Assembly: GCA_947624965.1 (NCBI GenBank)
Contig: CANQMN010000010.1
Span: 1-64,000, forward strand
Reading direction: 5' to 3'
Source: an uncultured Clostridia bacterium
GTDB lineage: Bacteria > Bacillota > Clostridia > Christensenellales > Borkfalkiaceae
DNA length: 64,000 bases
Part shown: positions 34,759 to 42,676 of the stretch, piece by piece
Numbering within the stretch: the stretch's first letter is position 1
Layout: each line of letters begins with the position of its first letter
Notes under the pieces: generated by a model
Databases searched by the model: none
Seen by the model: the letters and a program-made list of their open reading frames with translations, nothing else
What the model was told of the DNA's origin: nothing
Position numbers and translations under genes: made by a program

Positions 34759-34771
34759 GGCGCGCTCCCCG

Positions 34772-34809
34772 AACATCCCCTCGCCCGCCGAGGGGATGTT
34801 TTTGTTTTT
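34772..34809 (+). terminator. Terminator after the alpha/beta hydrolase
   Basis: Perfect 12-bp stem AACATCCCCTCG / CGAGGGGATGTT, 5-nt loop, then TTTGTTTTT. Confidence 0.95.
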
Positions 34810-34856
34810 CCGCATGGAGCGGACGGGCGCGGCGCATACTGCTTTCGGAGGAACTT

Positions 34857-35291
34857 ATGATAGAACACGACACGATAGAGCTTCTACGCGAATGCGACGC
34901 GGGCATCCGTATGGGCATTTCCGCCATCGACGAAGTGAAGGACCACGCGCAGAGCGCGGACCTGCGCGCGATGCTCGACGGCTACCGGCGCGCGTACGCA
35001 GAACTGCAAAACGAAATTAGGAACATCTTGCACGCCTACCGCGACGAGGGCACGGAGCCGAACCCCCTCGCCAAGGGTATGGCGTGGCTCAAAACCAACG
35101 TCATGATGGCGGTAAAGGAGACGGACGCGGAGATCGCAAACCTTCTCACGGACGGTTGCAATATGGGCGTGAAATCGCTCAACACCTACCTCAACGACTA
35201 TGCCGCCGCGGACGGACGGGCAAAAGATCTTACGCGCCGTCTCATCGAACTGCAAAACAGGCAATTGAAGGACCTCGAACGGTATCTTTGA
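34857..35291 (+). CDS. Predicted four-helix protein (DUF2383/ferritin-like)
   Basis: 144 residues, all helical: TIELLRECDAGIRMGISAIDEV, EPNPLAKGMAWLKTNVMMAVKETDAEIANLLTDGCNMGVKSL. This matches a conserved small Clostridia protein of ferritin-like or DUF2383 type. GGAGG precedes the ATG. The longer track ORF starts inside the hydrolase gene in another frame and was rejected. Function unknown; possible stress role. Confidence 0.8.
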   Translation: MIEHDTIELLRECDAGIRMGISAIDEVKDHAQSADLRAMLDGYRRAYAELQNEIRNILHAYRDEGTEPNPLAKGMAWLKTNVMMAVKETDAEIANLLTDGCNMGVKSLNTYLNDYAAADGRAKDLTRRLIELQNRQLKDLERYL

Positions 35292-35296
35292 TAGGA

Positions 35297-35346
35297 ATTT
35301 TGACGCGATGCTTTGACGCGGTATTTTGACAAGGTACTTTGACACA
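35297..35346 (+). repeat. Four imperfect 13-14-bp TTTGAC repeats
   Basis: TTTTGACGCGATGC, TTTGACGCGGTAT, TTTGACAAGGTAC and TTTGACACAG follow each other directly after the stop of the small helical protein. Role unknown. Confidence 0.75.
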
Positions 35347-35374
35347 GTCGCCGCCGCGCGGTTTTCCGCACATG

Positions 35375-35412
35375 AAAGAGCCGCGGGCGCCGATAGGCGC
35401 CCGCGGCTCTTT
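35375..35412. terminator. Bidirectional terminator
   Basis: Perfect 17-bp stem (AAAGAGCCGCGGGCGCC arm) with a GATA loop between two convergent genes; TTTTA tail on plus, T-rich tail on minus. Confidence 0.9.
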
Positions 35413-35456
35413 TACATAAAGACGATCCGCATCCGAGAATGCCTCCGTCCCTCCTA

Positions 35457-36674
35457 TCAATATCCGTTTTTCTTTCTTTCCAGCTCCTTGATCTGCCGCT
35501 GGATGGACTGATACGCAATGCTGTACTCGGAACTTGAAATACGTTGAAACCGATAGTCGCGCTCGGTGGCTTCGAGTTGCGCATTGAGCTGCGCGATCTG
35601 CCCGTCGATGATGGCGTTCGTCTGGCGGCGCATTTCATAGAGACGATCCTGCTCCGCCCGCCGTTCTCTCTCCTTATCATAGGCGGCGCCGTAGTATGTT
35701 CCCCCACCGCCGCCAAAGGTCGGCATTTCGGGTTCACTCTTCCAACGGTCGCAGATCGAATTCATCTCCTCCGGGGACTTCCACACGTCGCCGTCTCTCA
35801 ACTCGTCCATGTTTTTGTTGTTCTTGATCGCATAGTTGATGGCGACGATCTGCGCCTGTTTGGAAAGATCGAGTCCCTCCAATTTCAAGCCGTTTCCGAG
35901 ACAGCTCTGAAAGACGTCGCTCTGCCTGATCGCGAGAAAGGCAAGCCTGTCGATCGGGCGCCCGAGTTTTATTTGATGAAGCGCCATGTACCACTCTATG
36001 CTATGAAAGGGCGGGGGCGTCATGACCGAGAGAGCCGTCATGACGAAATCGGGGACAAGCTCTGCATCTTTCCCCAAAAGGCTCTTCACAAATGCTTCTT
36101 TACGGTTCGACGAAACAGAGCAGTCCAACTCGCTCAACTTGCGCCAGACATCCGAGAGTTCTTCGATATCGGAATCGAGCGTGAGTGCTTTATCGGGGTC
36201 GAGGGAGTGGACAAATTCGTCCGCGATCGCCCTATCGAGGGTAAAACCGACGACGGGATCCTTGATTTTCCCGATCGCGCATACGAGGCTTGCCGACGCA
36301 AGACGGCGGCTCTTTTCGAGTTCGGAGTCCGCCGCCCCTTTTCTTTTCGCCTCCGCATAGGCCGCCACTTCGGGAAGCCCCTGCGACACGGGGACTGCTT
36401 CACGGACGCCACCCGCCGCCTTCTCCGCATTGTGCGTCAAAACATAGAGTTCCTGCGTCCCGTCGAATTGCCGCATGAAAAAGCGGACATATTCAGCACT
36501 GCTCGCAACTGCGATGTGGTTCGCGACAAACGAGGGCCGCTCGTTCAGTTTTGAGACAATGGACCCTTGCACGAGCTTATCGTTGCGGGCAATGTGATTG
36601 GTGAGATCGGTATTGCCCACCTGTTCCGCTTGCTTGACCTCGGACATAGCGGCGATCCGTTCTAAAAAATTCAT
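35457..36674 (-). CDS. Unknown protein with a C-terminal SHOCT-like segment
   Basis: 405 residues from ATG 36674 (AAAGGAGG upstream). The middle is globular and matches no family I recognise (FHSIEWYMALHQIKLGRPIDRLAFLAI). A Gly-rich linker (PTFGGGGGTYYG) leads to a charged coiled coil and a short end helix ISSSEYSIAYQSIQRQIKELE that resembles SHOCT oligomerisation segments. Strong promoter. It lies left of the integrated element next to an XRE gene, possibly the remains of an older mobile element. Confidence 0.75.
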   Translation of the reverse strand: MNFLERIAAMSEVKQAEQVGNTDLTNHIARNDKLVQGSIVSKLNERPSFVANHIAVASSAEYVRFFMRQFDGTQELYVLTHNAEKAAGGVREAVPVSQGLPEVAAYAEAKRKGAADSELEKSRRLASASLVCAIGKIKDPVVGFTLDRAIADEFVHSLDPDKALTLDSDIEELSDVWRKLSELDCSVSSNRKEAFVKSLLGKDAELVPDFVMTALSVMTPPPFHSIEWYMALHQIKLGRPIDRLAFLAIRQSDVFQSCLGNGLKLEGLDLSKQAQIVAINYAIKNNKNMDELRDGDVWKSPEEMNSICDRWKSEPEMPTFGGGGGTYYGAAYDKERERRAEQDRLYEMRRQTNAIIDGQIAQLNAQLEATERDYRFQRISSSEYSIAYQSIQRQIKELERKKNGY

Positions 36675-36708
36675 TTCGATTCCTCCTTTCGGTAAATGAT
36701 TTGATTCC

Positions 36709-36737
36709 ATTATAGGCATGAGATGTTGCTTTGTCAA
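36709..36737 (-). promoter_or_regulatory. Promoter of the 405-residue protein gene
   Basis: TTGACA, 17-bp spacer, TATAAT on the minus strand, about 34 nt before the start. Confidence 0.85.
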
Positions 36738-36869
36738 TAAAAAAACCATGTTAAATGTTTATTTTTTATCAAAAAAATCAATATAGAATAAGATTATGCC
36801 AAGTAATACTTCCCTCCCTGCATCCGATTTGGATTTATAATGAGGAAAAGAGGTCGCGAGGGCATTCCC

Positions 36870-37223
36870 ATGGAAAAATCGGAAATCATTGCAAGGATCG
36901 GCTATATTCGGGTTCGGGCGAAGCTCACGCAAAAGGGCCTCTCCCTCGGGATCGGGATGAACCCCAACTATATCAACCGCTTGGAGAGCAAGAAGGACTT
37001 CTTGCCGAGCCTCGAAGTACTCCTCAAAATCATCGAAGTATGCCGCTCCACCCCCGAGGAGTTCTTTTATCATGACATTGCGCAATACGAAAAGGACAGA
37101 GAACTTGCCGCCAAGATCGATGATCTCCCCGCCCATGTCAAAGAATTCGTGATGAACTACGACCCCGAACTCATGGATATGTTTACCCGCCTCAACGAGA
37201 AATTCGTGCGCCTCAAAAAATAA
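36870..37223 (+). CDS. XRE-family regulator, paralogue of the element's regulator
   Basis: 117 residues; HTH RIGYIRVRAKLTQKGLSLGIGMNPNYINRLESKKDFLPS, then VCRSTPEEFFYHDIAQYE. It aligns end to end with the XRE gene inside the mobile element at 47370 (shared RIGYIRVRAKLTQK, INRLE.KKDFLPS and STPEEFFYHDI segments). That alignment fixes the start at ATG 36870 (MEKSEII). Divergent from the 405-residue gene, which it may control. Confidence 0.88.
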   Translation: MEKSEIIARIGYIRVRAKLTQKGLSLGIGMNPNYINRLESKKDFLPSLEVLLKIIEVCRSTPEEFFYHDIAQYEKDRELAAKIDDLPAHVKEFVMNYDPELMDMFTRLNEKFVRLKK

Positions 37224-37234
37224 AATAAAGCAAA

Positions 37235-37274
37235 AAGAAGTCCGAGGCGGACAGGCGTCCGCTTCGGACTTCTT
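37235..37274 (+). terminator. Hairpin after the XRE gene
   Basis: Long stem AAGAAGTCCGA.GCGGA / TCCGC.TCGGACTTCTT, 11 nt after the stop; only a weak T tail. Confidence 0.6.
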
Positions 37275-37278
37275 GGAT

Positions 37279-37678
37279 CTACCGGTATCTTCGCTGCGCT
37301 CGATGGCTTCGGCTTCGGCTTCGCCTCGCGCGGACTTGAACCGGCGACCTTTTGCCCTCCCCAAAAAACGATCGCTCTGCGTTTTCTTCTTACCTTCCGC
37401 CCTTCTCGATCGTTTTTCGGGGACCCCATGCTTTTAATCGGCAGGTCTAACGGTCCAAGCCGAACGAGCATTTTTTTAGAGCTACCGGTATCTTCGCTGC
37501 GCTCGATGGTTTCGGCTTCGCCTCGCGCGGACTTGAACCGGCGACCTTTTGTTCTCCCCAAAAAACGATCGCTCTGCGTTTTCTTCTTACTTTCCGTTCT
37601 TCCCGATCGTTTTTCGGGGACCCCCATTCCTTTAATCAGCAGGTCTAACGGTCCAAGCCGAACGAGCATTTTTCAAAA
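37279..37678. repeat. Two tandem ~200-bp units with tRNA-like fragments
   Basis: Units of 203 and about 197 bp share most of their sequence. Each begins CTACCGGTATC, contains GGACTTGAACCGGCGACC (the T-arm region of the adjacent tRNA-Thr half, same orientation), an inverted pair CCCCAAAAAACGATCG ... CGATCGTTTTTCGGGG, and then a segment like AATC.GCAGGTC in the opposite orientation. The track ORFs here are not coding. The true tRNA-Thr 3' half follows as a partial third copy. Confidence 0.8.
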
Positions 37679-37682
37679 AAAT

Positions 37683-37711
37683 GAGACGGGCAAAACCCGT
37701 CTCGTTTTTTT
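37683..37711 (+). terminator. Terminator next to attL
   Basis: GAGACGGG / CCCGTCTC stem, CAAAA loop, then GTTTTTTT on the plus strand, ending where the tRNA fragment begins. Confidence 0.85.
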
Positions 37712-37756
37712 GGAGCTACTGGCCGGACTTGAACCGGCGACCTGCTGATTACGAAT
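37711..37756 (-). pseudogene. 3' half of the split host tRNA-Thr(CGU)
   Basis: Anticodon-loop core ATTCGTAAT, anticodon 3' stem, variable loop, T-arm GCCGG-TTCAAGT-CCGGC, acceptor CAGTAGC, discriminator T and encoded CCA. The 5' half is missing here and sits 14.35 kb away at 52098-52136. Joined at the core, the halves make a perfect tRNA-Thr(CGU). Confidence 0.93.
37748..37756. other. attL core
   Basis: ATTACGAAT, flanked on the host side by the tRNA anticodon stem (GCTG) and on the element side by AATACTGACC. Confidence 0.85.
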
Positions 37757-37887
37757 AATACTGACCCTACAAAATGACTTGCGCTCATTGTGTCGTACTA
37801 TATTGTTTGCGTGACTTGCGTGAGTTTCGTAAGTTTCTTCGTAGGTTTTGTATCTTGCGTAACTTGCGCCCCGTTACGCCACTTCCG

Positions 37888-37904
37888 TTACAGATTTTTT
37901 ACAG
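37888..37904 (+). repeat. Left copy of a 17-bp terminal repeat (integrase arm-site candidate)
   Basis: TTACAGATTTTTTACAG, identical to 51978-51994 at the right end. The surrounding 292 bp (37757-38048) hold no gene but several ACTTGCGT-like short repeats, as expected for an attachment region. Confidence 0.65.
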
Positions 37905-38048
37905 ATTACAGAATGGAAGCGGTCGCCCTTTGCAGATTTTCATTTTAGCGTATTCAATACCGAAAGTCAAGAAAAACTGCCGCCGTTTCGGAATAATCTT
38001 GAAAAGTCCGCAAAAAGTGCCCGCTTCCAGCGATTATGTCAGGGCAAC

Positions 38049-39569
38049 TCAATACGGTGCGGCAAGTTCCGATTCATAGTACCACTTTGCACCGAGCAAC
38101 GGAGCATTCGCATTTCCTGTTTCGGGGGCAACGCCGTCTGCCGAACCGTCATCAATCGTGATTTCCTGCTTCTGCTGTTCAGTCCCGCCGTAATAAACGG
38201 TTTGCAGGCTATCACAGCCCCAAAAGGCGGCGTTATCGACATAAGCAAGCGTTACGGGGATAATCACCGTTTGGAGAGCGGAGCAATCCTGGAAAGTCAA
38301 CCGCTCAATTCGTCGGAAGTTTCGGGGTAGTTTAATTTCCGTCAAGGCGATACAGCCGCTGAACGCTTGCTCTCCAATCGTCCGAATACCTCTCGGAAGG
38401 TCGAACGTGCCAAGCGACACGCAATCCTTAAACGCTCTCTCGCCCACTTGAATGGTGTAATCGGAAAGTGTTATCTGCGACAAGGCAGAACACCCCTCGA
38501 AAGCACACGCATAGACGATTTTCGCCCCGTATTCTGCCGTAAACTCGGTAGCACGGTCATCTTTAATCCTCATCAAGACCATATACGGGTTATATTCGTC
38601 CCCAAGATAGTAGGCATTATTCTCTTCCGTGTAAGCGAGATTAGGAAGCAAATCATAGCCGAACGAGCTATTTATCTCCGACACTCTGTCGGAGATATTT
38701 ATATTCACGAGGTTTTTACAGTCCGCAAAGGCGAAATACCCGATACTTCTAACGTCATCGTTCAAAACGACGGTTTTTAACTTCGTCGCACCCTTGAAAG
38801 CATAATCGGCGATTGCCACAACCCGTTTTCCGTTATGTGTTTCGGGTATCTTGACATACTCCAAATCTCCCGCTTGTTCGGGCGCACGCACCTCATATTC
38901 GGTGCTATTCGGAATTTGATTGAAAATAAGGCAATCGGTCGTGTATTGTGCCGTTACCGTCATATCCTGCGTGATATTGGTAAAGTCGGTTATATCCCAC
39001 ACGCCCGAATTGCCGTATTTTTCGGGGACACTCGGAATATCCGTCAAGTCGAAGCCATAAAAGACGGTTTTGACAATATCTTCTTCGTCAACCGCCTTGA
39101 ATGTAATCGTGCGACGGACGAGCCGCCCCTTCGCAAGTGCATTTATCCATTGTTCTTCCGTGCCGTAATAATCGGGATTGTACTGTAAAAACGTTTCATA
39201 CGCAGATTTACCGTCTTTGCCGTCAGCTCCGACGTAACCATCAACACCGTCCCGACCTCTTAACCAGTCCAAGAAGTCAGCCTCCGTCCCGCTATGACCG
39301 TCTGCAAGCCAAATATCATAGGCAGACAAACCGTCCTTCCCGTCATCGCCGTTTGTTCCGTCCTCGCCGTTCTTTCCGTCCTGTCCTTTCAGCCAATCCA
39401 AAAAGTCGAGTTCCGTTCCCGTATAGCCGTTATCAAGCCAAATCTCATAAGCGGACTTGCCATTGATTCCGTCTACACCGTTTTTACCGTCGCCGCCGCA
39501 AGCCGAAAGGCAAATCGCGGCAAGGGCAACGGTAAGAGCCAAGAGTACCAATACAACTGTTCTTTTCAT
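38049..39569 (-). CDS. Lipoprotein with collagen-like segments and BspA-type leucine-rich repeats
   Basis: 506 residues. Lipobox LSAC at about Cys24, then Gly-x-y runs (GKNGVDGINGK, GKNGEDGTNGDDGKDG) alternating with copies of SAYEIWLDNGYTGTELDFLDWL. From about 210 it has BspA/LRR_5 repeats (IADYAFKGATKLKTVVL, IGEQAFSGCIALTEIKLP). Such surface proteins mediate adhesion. Start has AAGGAG 12 nt upstream. Own promoter and no operon partner; cargo of the element. Confidence 0.88.
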   Translation of the reverse strand: MKRTVVLVLLALTVALAAICLSACGGDGKNGVDGINGKSAYEIWLDNGYTGTELDFLDWLKGQDGKNGEDGTNGDDGKDGLSAYDIWLADGHSGTEADFLDWLRGRDGVDGYVGADGKDGKSAYETFLQYNPDYYGTEEQWINALAKGRLVRRTITFKAVDEEDIVKTVFYGFDLTDIPSVPEKYGNSGVWDITDFTNITQDMTVTAQYTTDCLIFNQIPNSTEYEVRAPEQAGDLEYVKIPETHNGKRVVAIADYAFKGATKLKTVVLNDDVRSIGYFAFADCKNLVNINISDRVSEINSSFGYDLLPNLAYTEENNAYYLGDEYNPYMVLMRIKDDRATEFTAEYGAKIVYACAFEGCSALSQITLSDYTIQVGERAFKDCVSLGTFDLPRGIRTIGEQAFSGCIALTEIKLPRNFRRIERLTFQDCSALQTVIIPVTLAYVDNAAFWGCDSLQTVYYGGTEQQKQEITIDDGSADGVAPETGNANAPLLGAKWYYESELAAPY

Positions 39570-39620
39570 AGCGTTTATACGCTCCTTAAAATGTATTTAC
39601 GCCGTTTGGCGCATACAAAT

Positions 39621-39648
39621 ATTATAGCAACAAACGCTCTCATCTCAA
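39621..39648 (-). promoter_or_regulatory. Promoter of the LRR lipoprotein gene
   Basis: TTGAGA, 16-bp spacer, TATAAT with an extended -10 (TGCTATAAT). Confidence 0.7.
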
Positions 39649-39660
39649 ATTGCCAACAAA

Positions 39661-39692
39661 AAAGGACTAGCCGTATCTTCCGACTAATCCTT
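39661..39692 (-). terminator. Terminator of the kptA/SLOG operon
   Basis: AAAGGA.TAG.CG / CG.CTA.TCCTTT stem followed by TTTTTTG on the minus strand. The stretch between it and the SLOG stop (39693-39884) holds no recognisable gene; it carries a 40-bp sequence related to one at 42191-42240. Confidence 0.7.
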
Positions 39693-39884
39693 TCTTCATA
39701 TCGCTTGTAATCGCTTAAATGCCGCCTAAAACGCCGCAAGCGTTCTTTCGGTCAACTTCACAGGGAAACCGTTCTCGCTCGCCAAAATGCCAATTTGGAC
39801 GGCTCTTTACCGTTTGTCGATAGGTTCGACCTTGTTTCTTATTTACAGCAGTATTATGGTTTCTGCGGTTATCTTCTCTGCTAG

Positions 39885-40895
39885 TTAAAACAGTTCTCCC
39901 CAGTTGTGAGCGGCATTTAGCCCGAGACTATTTATCGGGCATAGGCTTTCAAAGGCAAACCTAAATTTACTATGAGAGCCCTTCTTTAATCTCGACCAAT
40001 ATTTGTTTATCTCATCTACAAATCTTATATGGTCGCCCACAAAGTCCATTTTCCCATTTTGATATAAAAAGTAGACTTTTCCTTTCTCGGAATACAAAAT
40101 TGATTCCTGCCCATATTTCTTACAAAGGTTCAACGCCCTTTCCTTGAAATTGGGCTGACCTTGATTCGGGACAAAGAAGCTATGCTCGTATTCGATTTCC
40201 CCGTTATCTTCTCTTGTATATTTCCCTCGTAGGGGAATATAGCCCAATCTTTCGTTCGCATTATTACCAGTAAGGTCAACCCGAAGTTCTCTTACTTTGT
40301 CTAGTTCATCTTGTTCCGACATACCCAGTTTATGAGTAGATATAATGAAAAAACCGCAGTCAGAATCGAGGTGCTTCTGAACCCTGTTCATAGAGGACTC
40401 AACTGCCGATTCACCCATAAAACTTTTAACTATCTTGGGATAAAGTCCCTCATTTAATAAGTCGTTGATTTTCTTGTCTACAAATTCCATAGTCGTATTA
40501 TCGGTAGGTTCGACCTTTACGGGCTTGCCCGCCCGCTCTAAATCCTCGATATTCTGCCTTGTACCTTTGCTTACACCGTCCCAAATCATATAGCCGCAGT
40601 CGCAATCGGCTGTCATCGCAATATCTTTTTGCCGATAGAACTCATACCCGCGCTTATCGCTTTTGAGGGCAACGACCGACCAACCGCCGACATTATTCCG
40701 CGGCACGTCGCCGCTACAATATACCGTTACTTGCCTATATCCGCGCTCCGATAAAAGCCTTTGCACGGACAAATCTATCCCGTAACAGTCCCCGATAAGA
40801 ATAGAACAATCCCCGCCGATATAAGCGTCTATCTGCTGGGTCATTTTTTTCGTGAGTTTCGTTTGATTTTTGCTACCGCCGATAAAGACCTTCAT
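39885..40895 (-). CDS. SLOG-domain protein coupled to KptA
   Basis: 336 residues. The first 130 look like a SLOG/YspA-type nucleotide-binding Rossmann domain: MKVFIGGSKN, ILIGDCYGIDLSVQRLLSERGYRQVTVY, CGYMIWDGVSKGTRQNIEDL. The rest is separate; one segment (FKERALNLCKKYGQESILY) recalls DUF3293-like proteins. SLOG domains bind NAD-derived or other nucleotide ligands in several immune systems. Its ATG overlaps the kptA stop (ATGA), so the two are made together. A role in sensing a KptA product is inference only. Confidence 0.75.
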   Translation of the reverse strand: MKVFIGGSKNQTKLTKKMTQQIDAYIGGDCSILIGDCYGIDLSVQRLLSERGYRQVTVYCSGDVPRNNVGGWSVVALKSDKRGYEFYRQKDIAMTADCDCGYMIWDGVSKGTRQNIEDLERAGKPVKVEPTDNTTMEFVDKKINDLLNEGLYPKIVKSFMGESAVESSMNRVQKHLDSDCGFFIISTHKLGMSEQDELDKVRELRVDLTGNNANERLGYIPLRGKYTREDNGEIEYEHSFFVPNQGQPNFKERALNLCKKYGQESILYSEKGKVYFLYQNGKMDFVGDHIRFVDEINKYWSRLKKGSHSKFRFAFESLCPINSLGLNAAHNWGELF

Positions 40896-41761
40896 ACTGC
40901 GTTCCTTTTTACGGGCTTCATATCGTGAATGAAATCCGCTATATCGTAATCATCATGCCCGTCATACAGTTTTATCAAGAAATCCCTATTCAGCTTGACC
41001 CACTCAATGACCTTCGGCAATTCGGACAGGGCGGCAGAATTGCAATCGCCAACTACTTGGGGGACAATATCGGTAAAACAAACATAGACCGCCGAACCCG
41101 CATTTCCATAGATGATACGGTATTGACTTGGGGGAATGCGCTTCCCAATATCGCAAACCCATATTTCCCCAGTTATTCCCGTCCGCTTCTCCCGTAGGCT
41201 TGACATTTCAAAGGGCGGGACGATATAATCCACAGCCCCAAAAGAGATATATTCGCAAGGTACGAACTCCGTCAGCCATACGCCGCTTTCGGAGAGGTAG
41301 AACTTATAACCGTCATCGTGCATTCTACCCGCCGCAATCTCCAAAACGATTGCTTCCCCATGCCGCGCTCCGACACTTAACGCTGTTTCATGATCGCGCG
41401 AAAGATGAACATAATTCCGCGCTTGCTTCTTGATTCCTTCGGCGACGATACCGTCAAGATACTTCCTCGCCGTCCCGTGATACAACAGCGACGGTGGGAC
41501 AACCTCTTTCATCTGCAAATCCACGGCGACGGAATGACCGTAATTTGCCCGTATCTTCGTGTGCGCCTCATCGAAAGAAAAGCGGTGTTTGCTGTCGGTC
41601 GATACTATCCTTTCCAAATCGGAAATGTCAGTCTGTTTTCCCGCCCGCCTGATTCCGCCAATAAGCCTATCAACGTCAGCATAGCCGCCGCTGTCGAGTT
41701 CGACATACGCCGCCGACGGGTCATGCCGCAAGATATAAGATAAATACTTTCCGTCTATCAT
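40892..41761 (-). CDS. kptA: RNA 2'-phosphotransferase (Tpt1/KptA) with a C-terminal extension
   Basis: 289 residues. Residues 1-180 are a complete KptA: LSYILRHDP, RFSFDEAHTKIRANYGHS, LYHGTARKYLDGI, YVHLSRDHETALSVGARHG and ESGVWLTEFVP. The catalytic set Arg12, His13, Arg71, Arg133 is present. The enzyme removes an internal 2'-phosphate from RNA using NAD and makes ADP-ribose cyclic phosphate. About 100 extra residues follow; their end (VIEWVKLNRDFLIKLYDG) resembles the upstream 141-residue protein. Carried on a mobile element in an operon of unknowns, so a defence or RNA-damage role is plausible. Confidence 0.92.
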   Translation of the reverse strand: MIDGKYLSYILRHDPSAAYVELDSGGYADVDRLIGGIRRAGKQTDISDLERIVSTDSKHRFSFDEAHTKIRANYGHSVAVDLQMKEVVPPSLLYHGTARKYLDGIVAEGIKKQARNYVHLSRDHETALSVGARHGEAIVLEIAAGRMHDDGYKFYLSESGVWLTEFVPCEYISFGAVDYIVPPFEMSSLREKRTGITGEIWVCDIGKRIPPSQYRIIYGNAGSAVYVCFTDIVPQVVGDCNSAALSELPKVIEWVKLNRDFLIKLYDGHDDYDIADFIHDMKPVKRNAV

Positions 41762-41764
41762 AGT

Positions 41765-42190
41765 CTATCCTTGAATTGCTCCCGCCTCTTTGAGTACCCG
41801 ATTGACAAGTTCGCTGTCGGTTTCCTCAATTCTCGAAAGTAACATTAACGCTTGCCTATCGGTTATACGCCTTTCATAATGAGCCAAAAACACTCTCGAA
41901 TACGCCTTTATGTACTCCCGCACCGCATTAAGCCCTTTGGGGCTGTCAACGCAGTTTTGGGACAAGTCTTTTGAAAGGCATACCGAAATCAATTCGTCGC
42001 CAATCTGAACCATAACTTGCGGGATCCGAACCTTGCCGCCGTTTCTATCTTTGCCCAAACTGTCAATCCATAGGTCATAGGCTAGTCCCGTGTCCTTCTT
42101 CGACACACAAGCCATTTCATAGAAGGGCTGTCTTGAATTTATGAATTTGATTATATCCAATTCCTTCGCCCTCGCAATATCCGATTGCAT
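41765..42190 (-). CDS. Unknown protein related to the KptA C-terminal extension
   Basis: 141 residues from ATG 42190 (AGGAAG upstream). KKDTGLAYDLWIDSLGKDRNGGKVRIPQVMVQIGDELISV and the final VREYIKAYSRVFLAHYERRITDRQALMLL resemble a small Firmicutes family of unknown function; the last part aligns with the KptA extension. The N-terminus LDIIKFINSRQ also resembles the start of the 200-residue operon protein (MDVIKFVNSKE). 3 nt before kptA. Confidence 0.72.
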   Translation of the reverse strand: MQSDIARAKELDIIKFINSRQPFYEMACVSKKDTGLAYDLWIDSLGKDRNGGKVRIPQVMVQIGDELISVCLSKDLSQNCVDSPKGLNAVREYIKAYSRVFLAHYERRITDRQALMLLSRIEETDSELVNRVLKEAGAIQG

Positions 42191-42283
42191 ACTTCCTGCA
42201 ATCGCCAAACGCCGCTAAAACGCCGAAAGCGTTTCCCTCGATTACTTTATCACGAACGATATTCGACCGCCCTCAAAGCAATT

Positions 42284-42676
42284 TCAGCTCCTGTCAAAAT
42301 GACACTTGTAATGCTCGCTTCCGTCCTCTCTGACCGATACGGGAATACCGTTCAATCCGAAAAGGTGTTTTATTTCGTCAGCCAAGTGCAATATATTGGC
42401 ATTCAGCCATATTGTCGCCTTGCCGTTCCGAATTTCAACCCTGCCGCGCGGATAATAGTCAAACGGCTTTCCATGCGTTGTCTTTTTCGGCAAGGCTATC
42501 CACGTCGCCTTGTGGTTGTAACTCATTCCGTCGGACGAATTCAACCCTATGAAATCAACGGGAATGCCGTCCATATCGCAACCCTTTGCGAACATGAGAA
42601 TACGATCGGGAGACAGTTCATCTTCCGTGTCAGCCAAAACCCAAAATATTCCGCGTGAAATCCCTTCGATTTTCAT
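42284..42676 (-). CDS. Unknown protein of the element operon
   Basis: 130 residues, no signal or membrane segment. Features such as KATWIALPKKTTHGKPFDYY, GRVEIRNGKATIWLN do not match a family I know. Start codon overlaps the preceding stop (TAATG), so it is clearly translated. A 94-nt gap with a hairpin-forming repeat separates it from the next gene. Confidence 0.68.
   Translation of the reverse strand: MKIEGISRGIFWVLADTEDELSPDRILMFAKGCDMDGIPVDFIGLNSSDGMSYNHKATWIALPKKTTHGKPFDYYPRGRVEIRNGKATIWLNANILHLADEIKHLFGLNGIPVSVREDGSEHYKCHFDRS

Noticed and set aside
37157-37669. 170-residue minus ORF in the repeat array
   Set aside because: Built from duplicated tRNA-fragment units; no start signal and the repeated peptide only follows the DNA repeat.
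37279-37678. Additional complete tRNA genes
   Set aside because: Only T-arm and variable-loop fragments are present; no acceptor or D arm pairs with them.
37279-37756. CRISPR array
   Set aside because: Units are about 200 bp and near-identical throughout, with no short repeat/spacer pattern and no cas genes.
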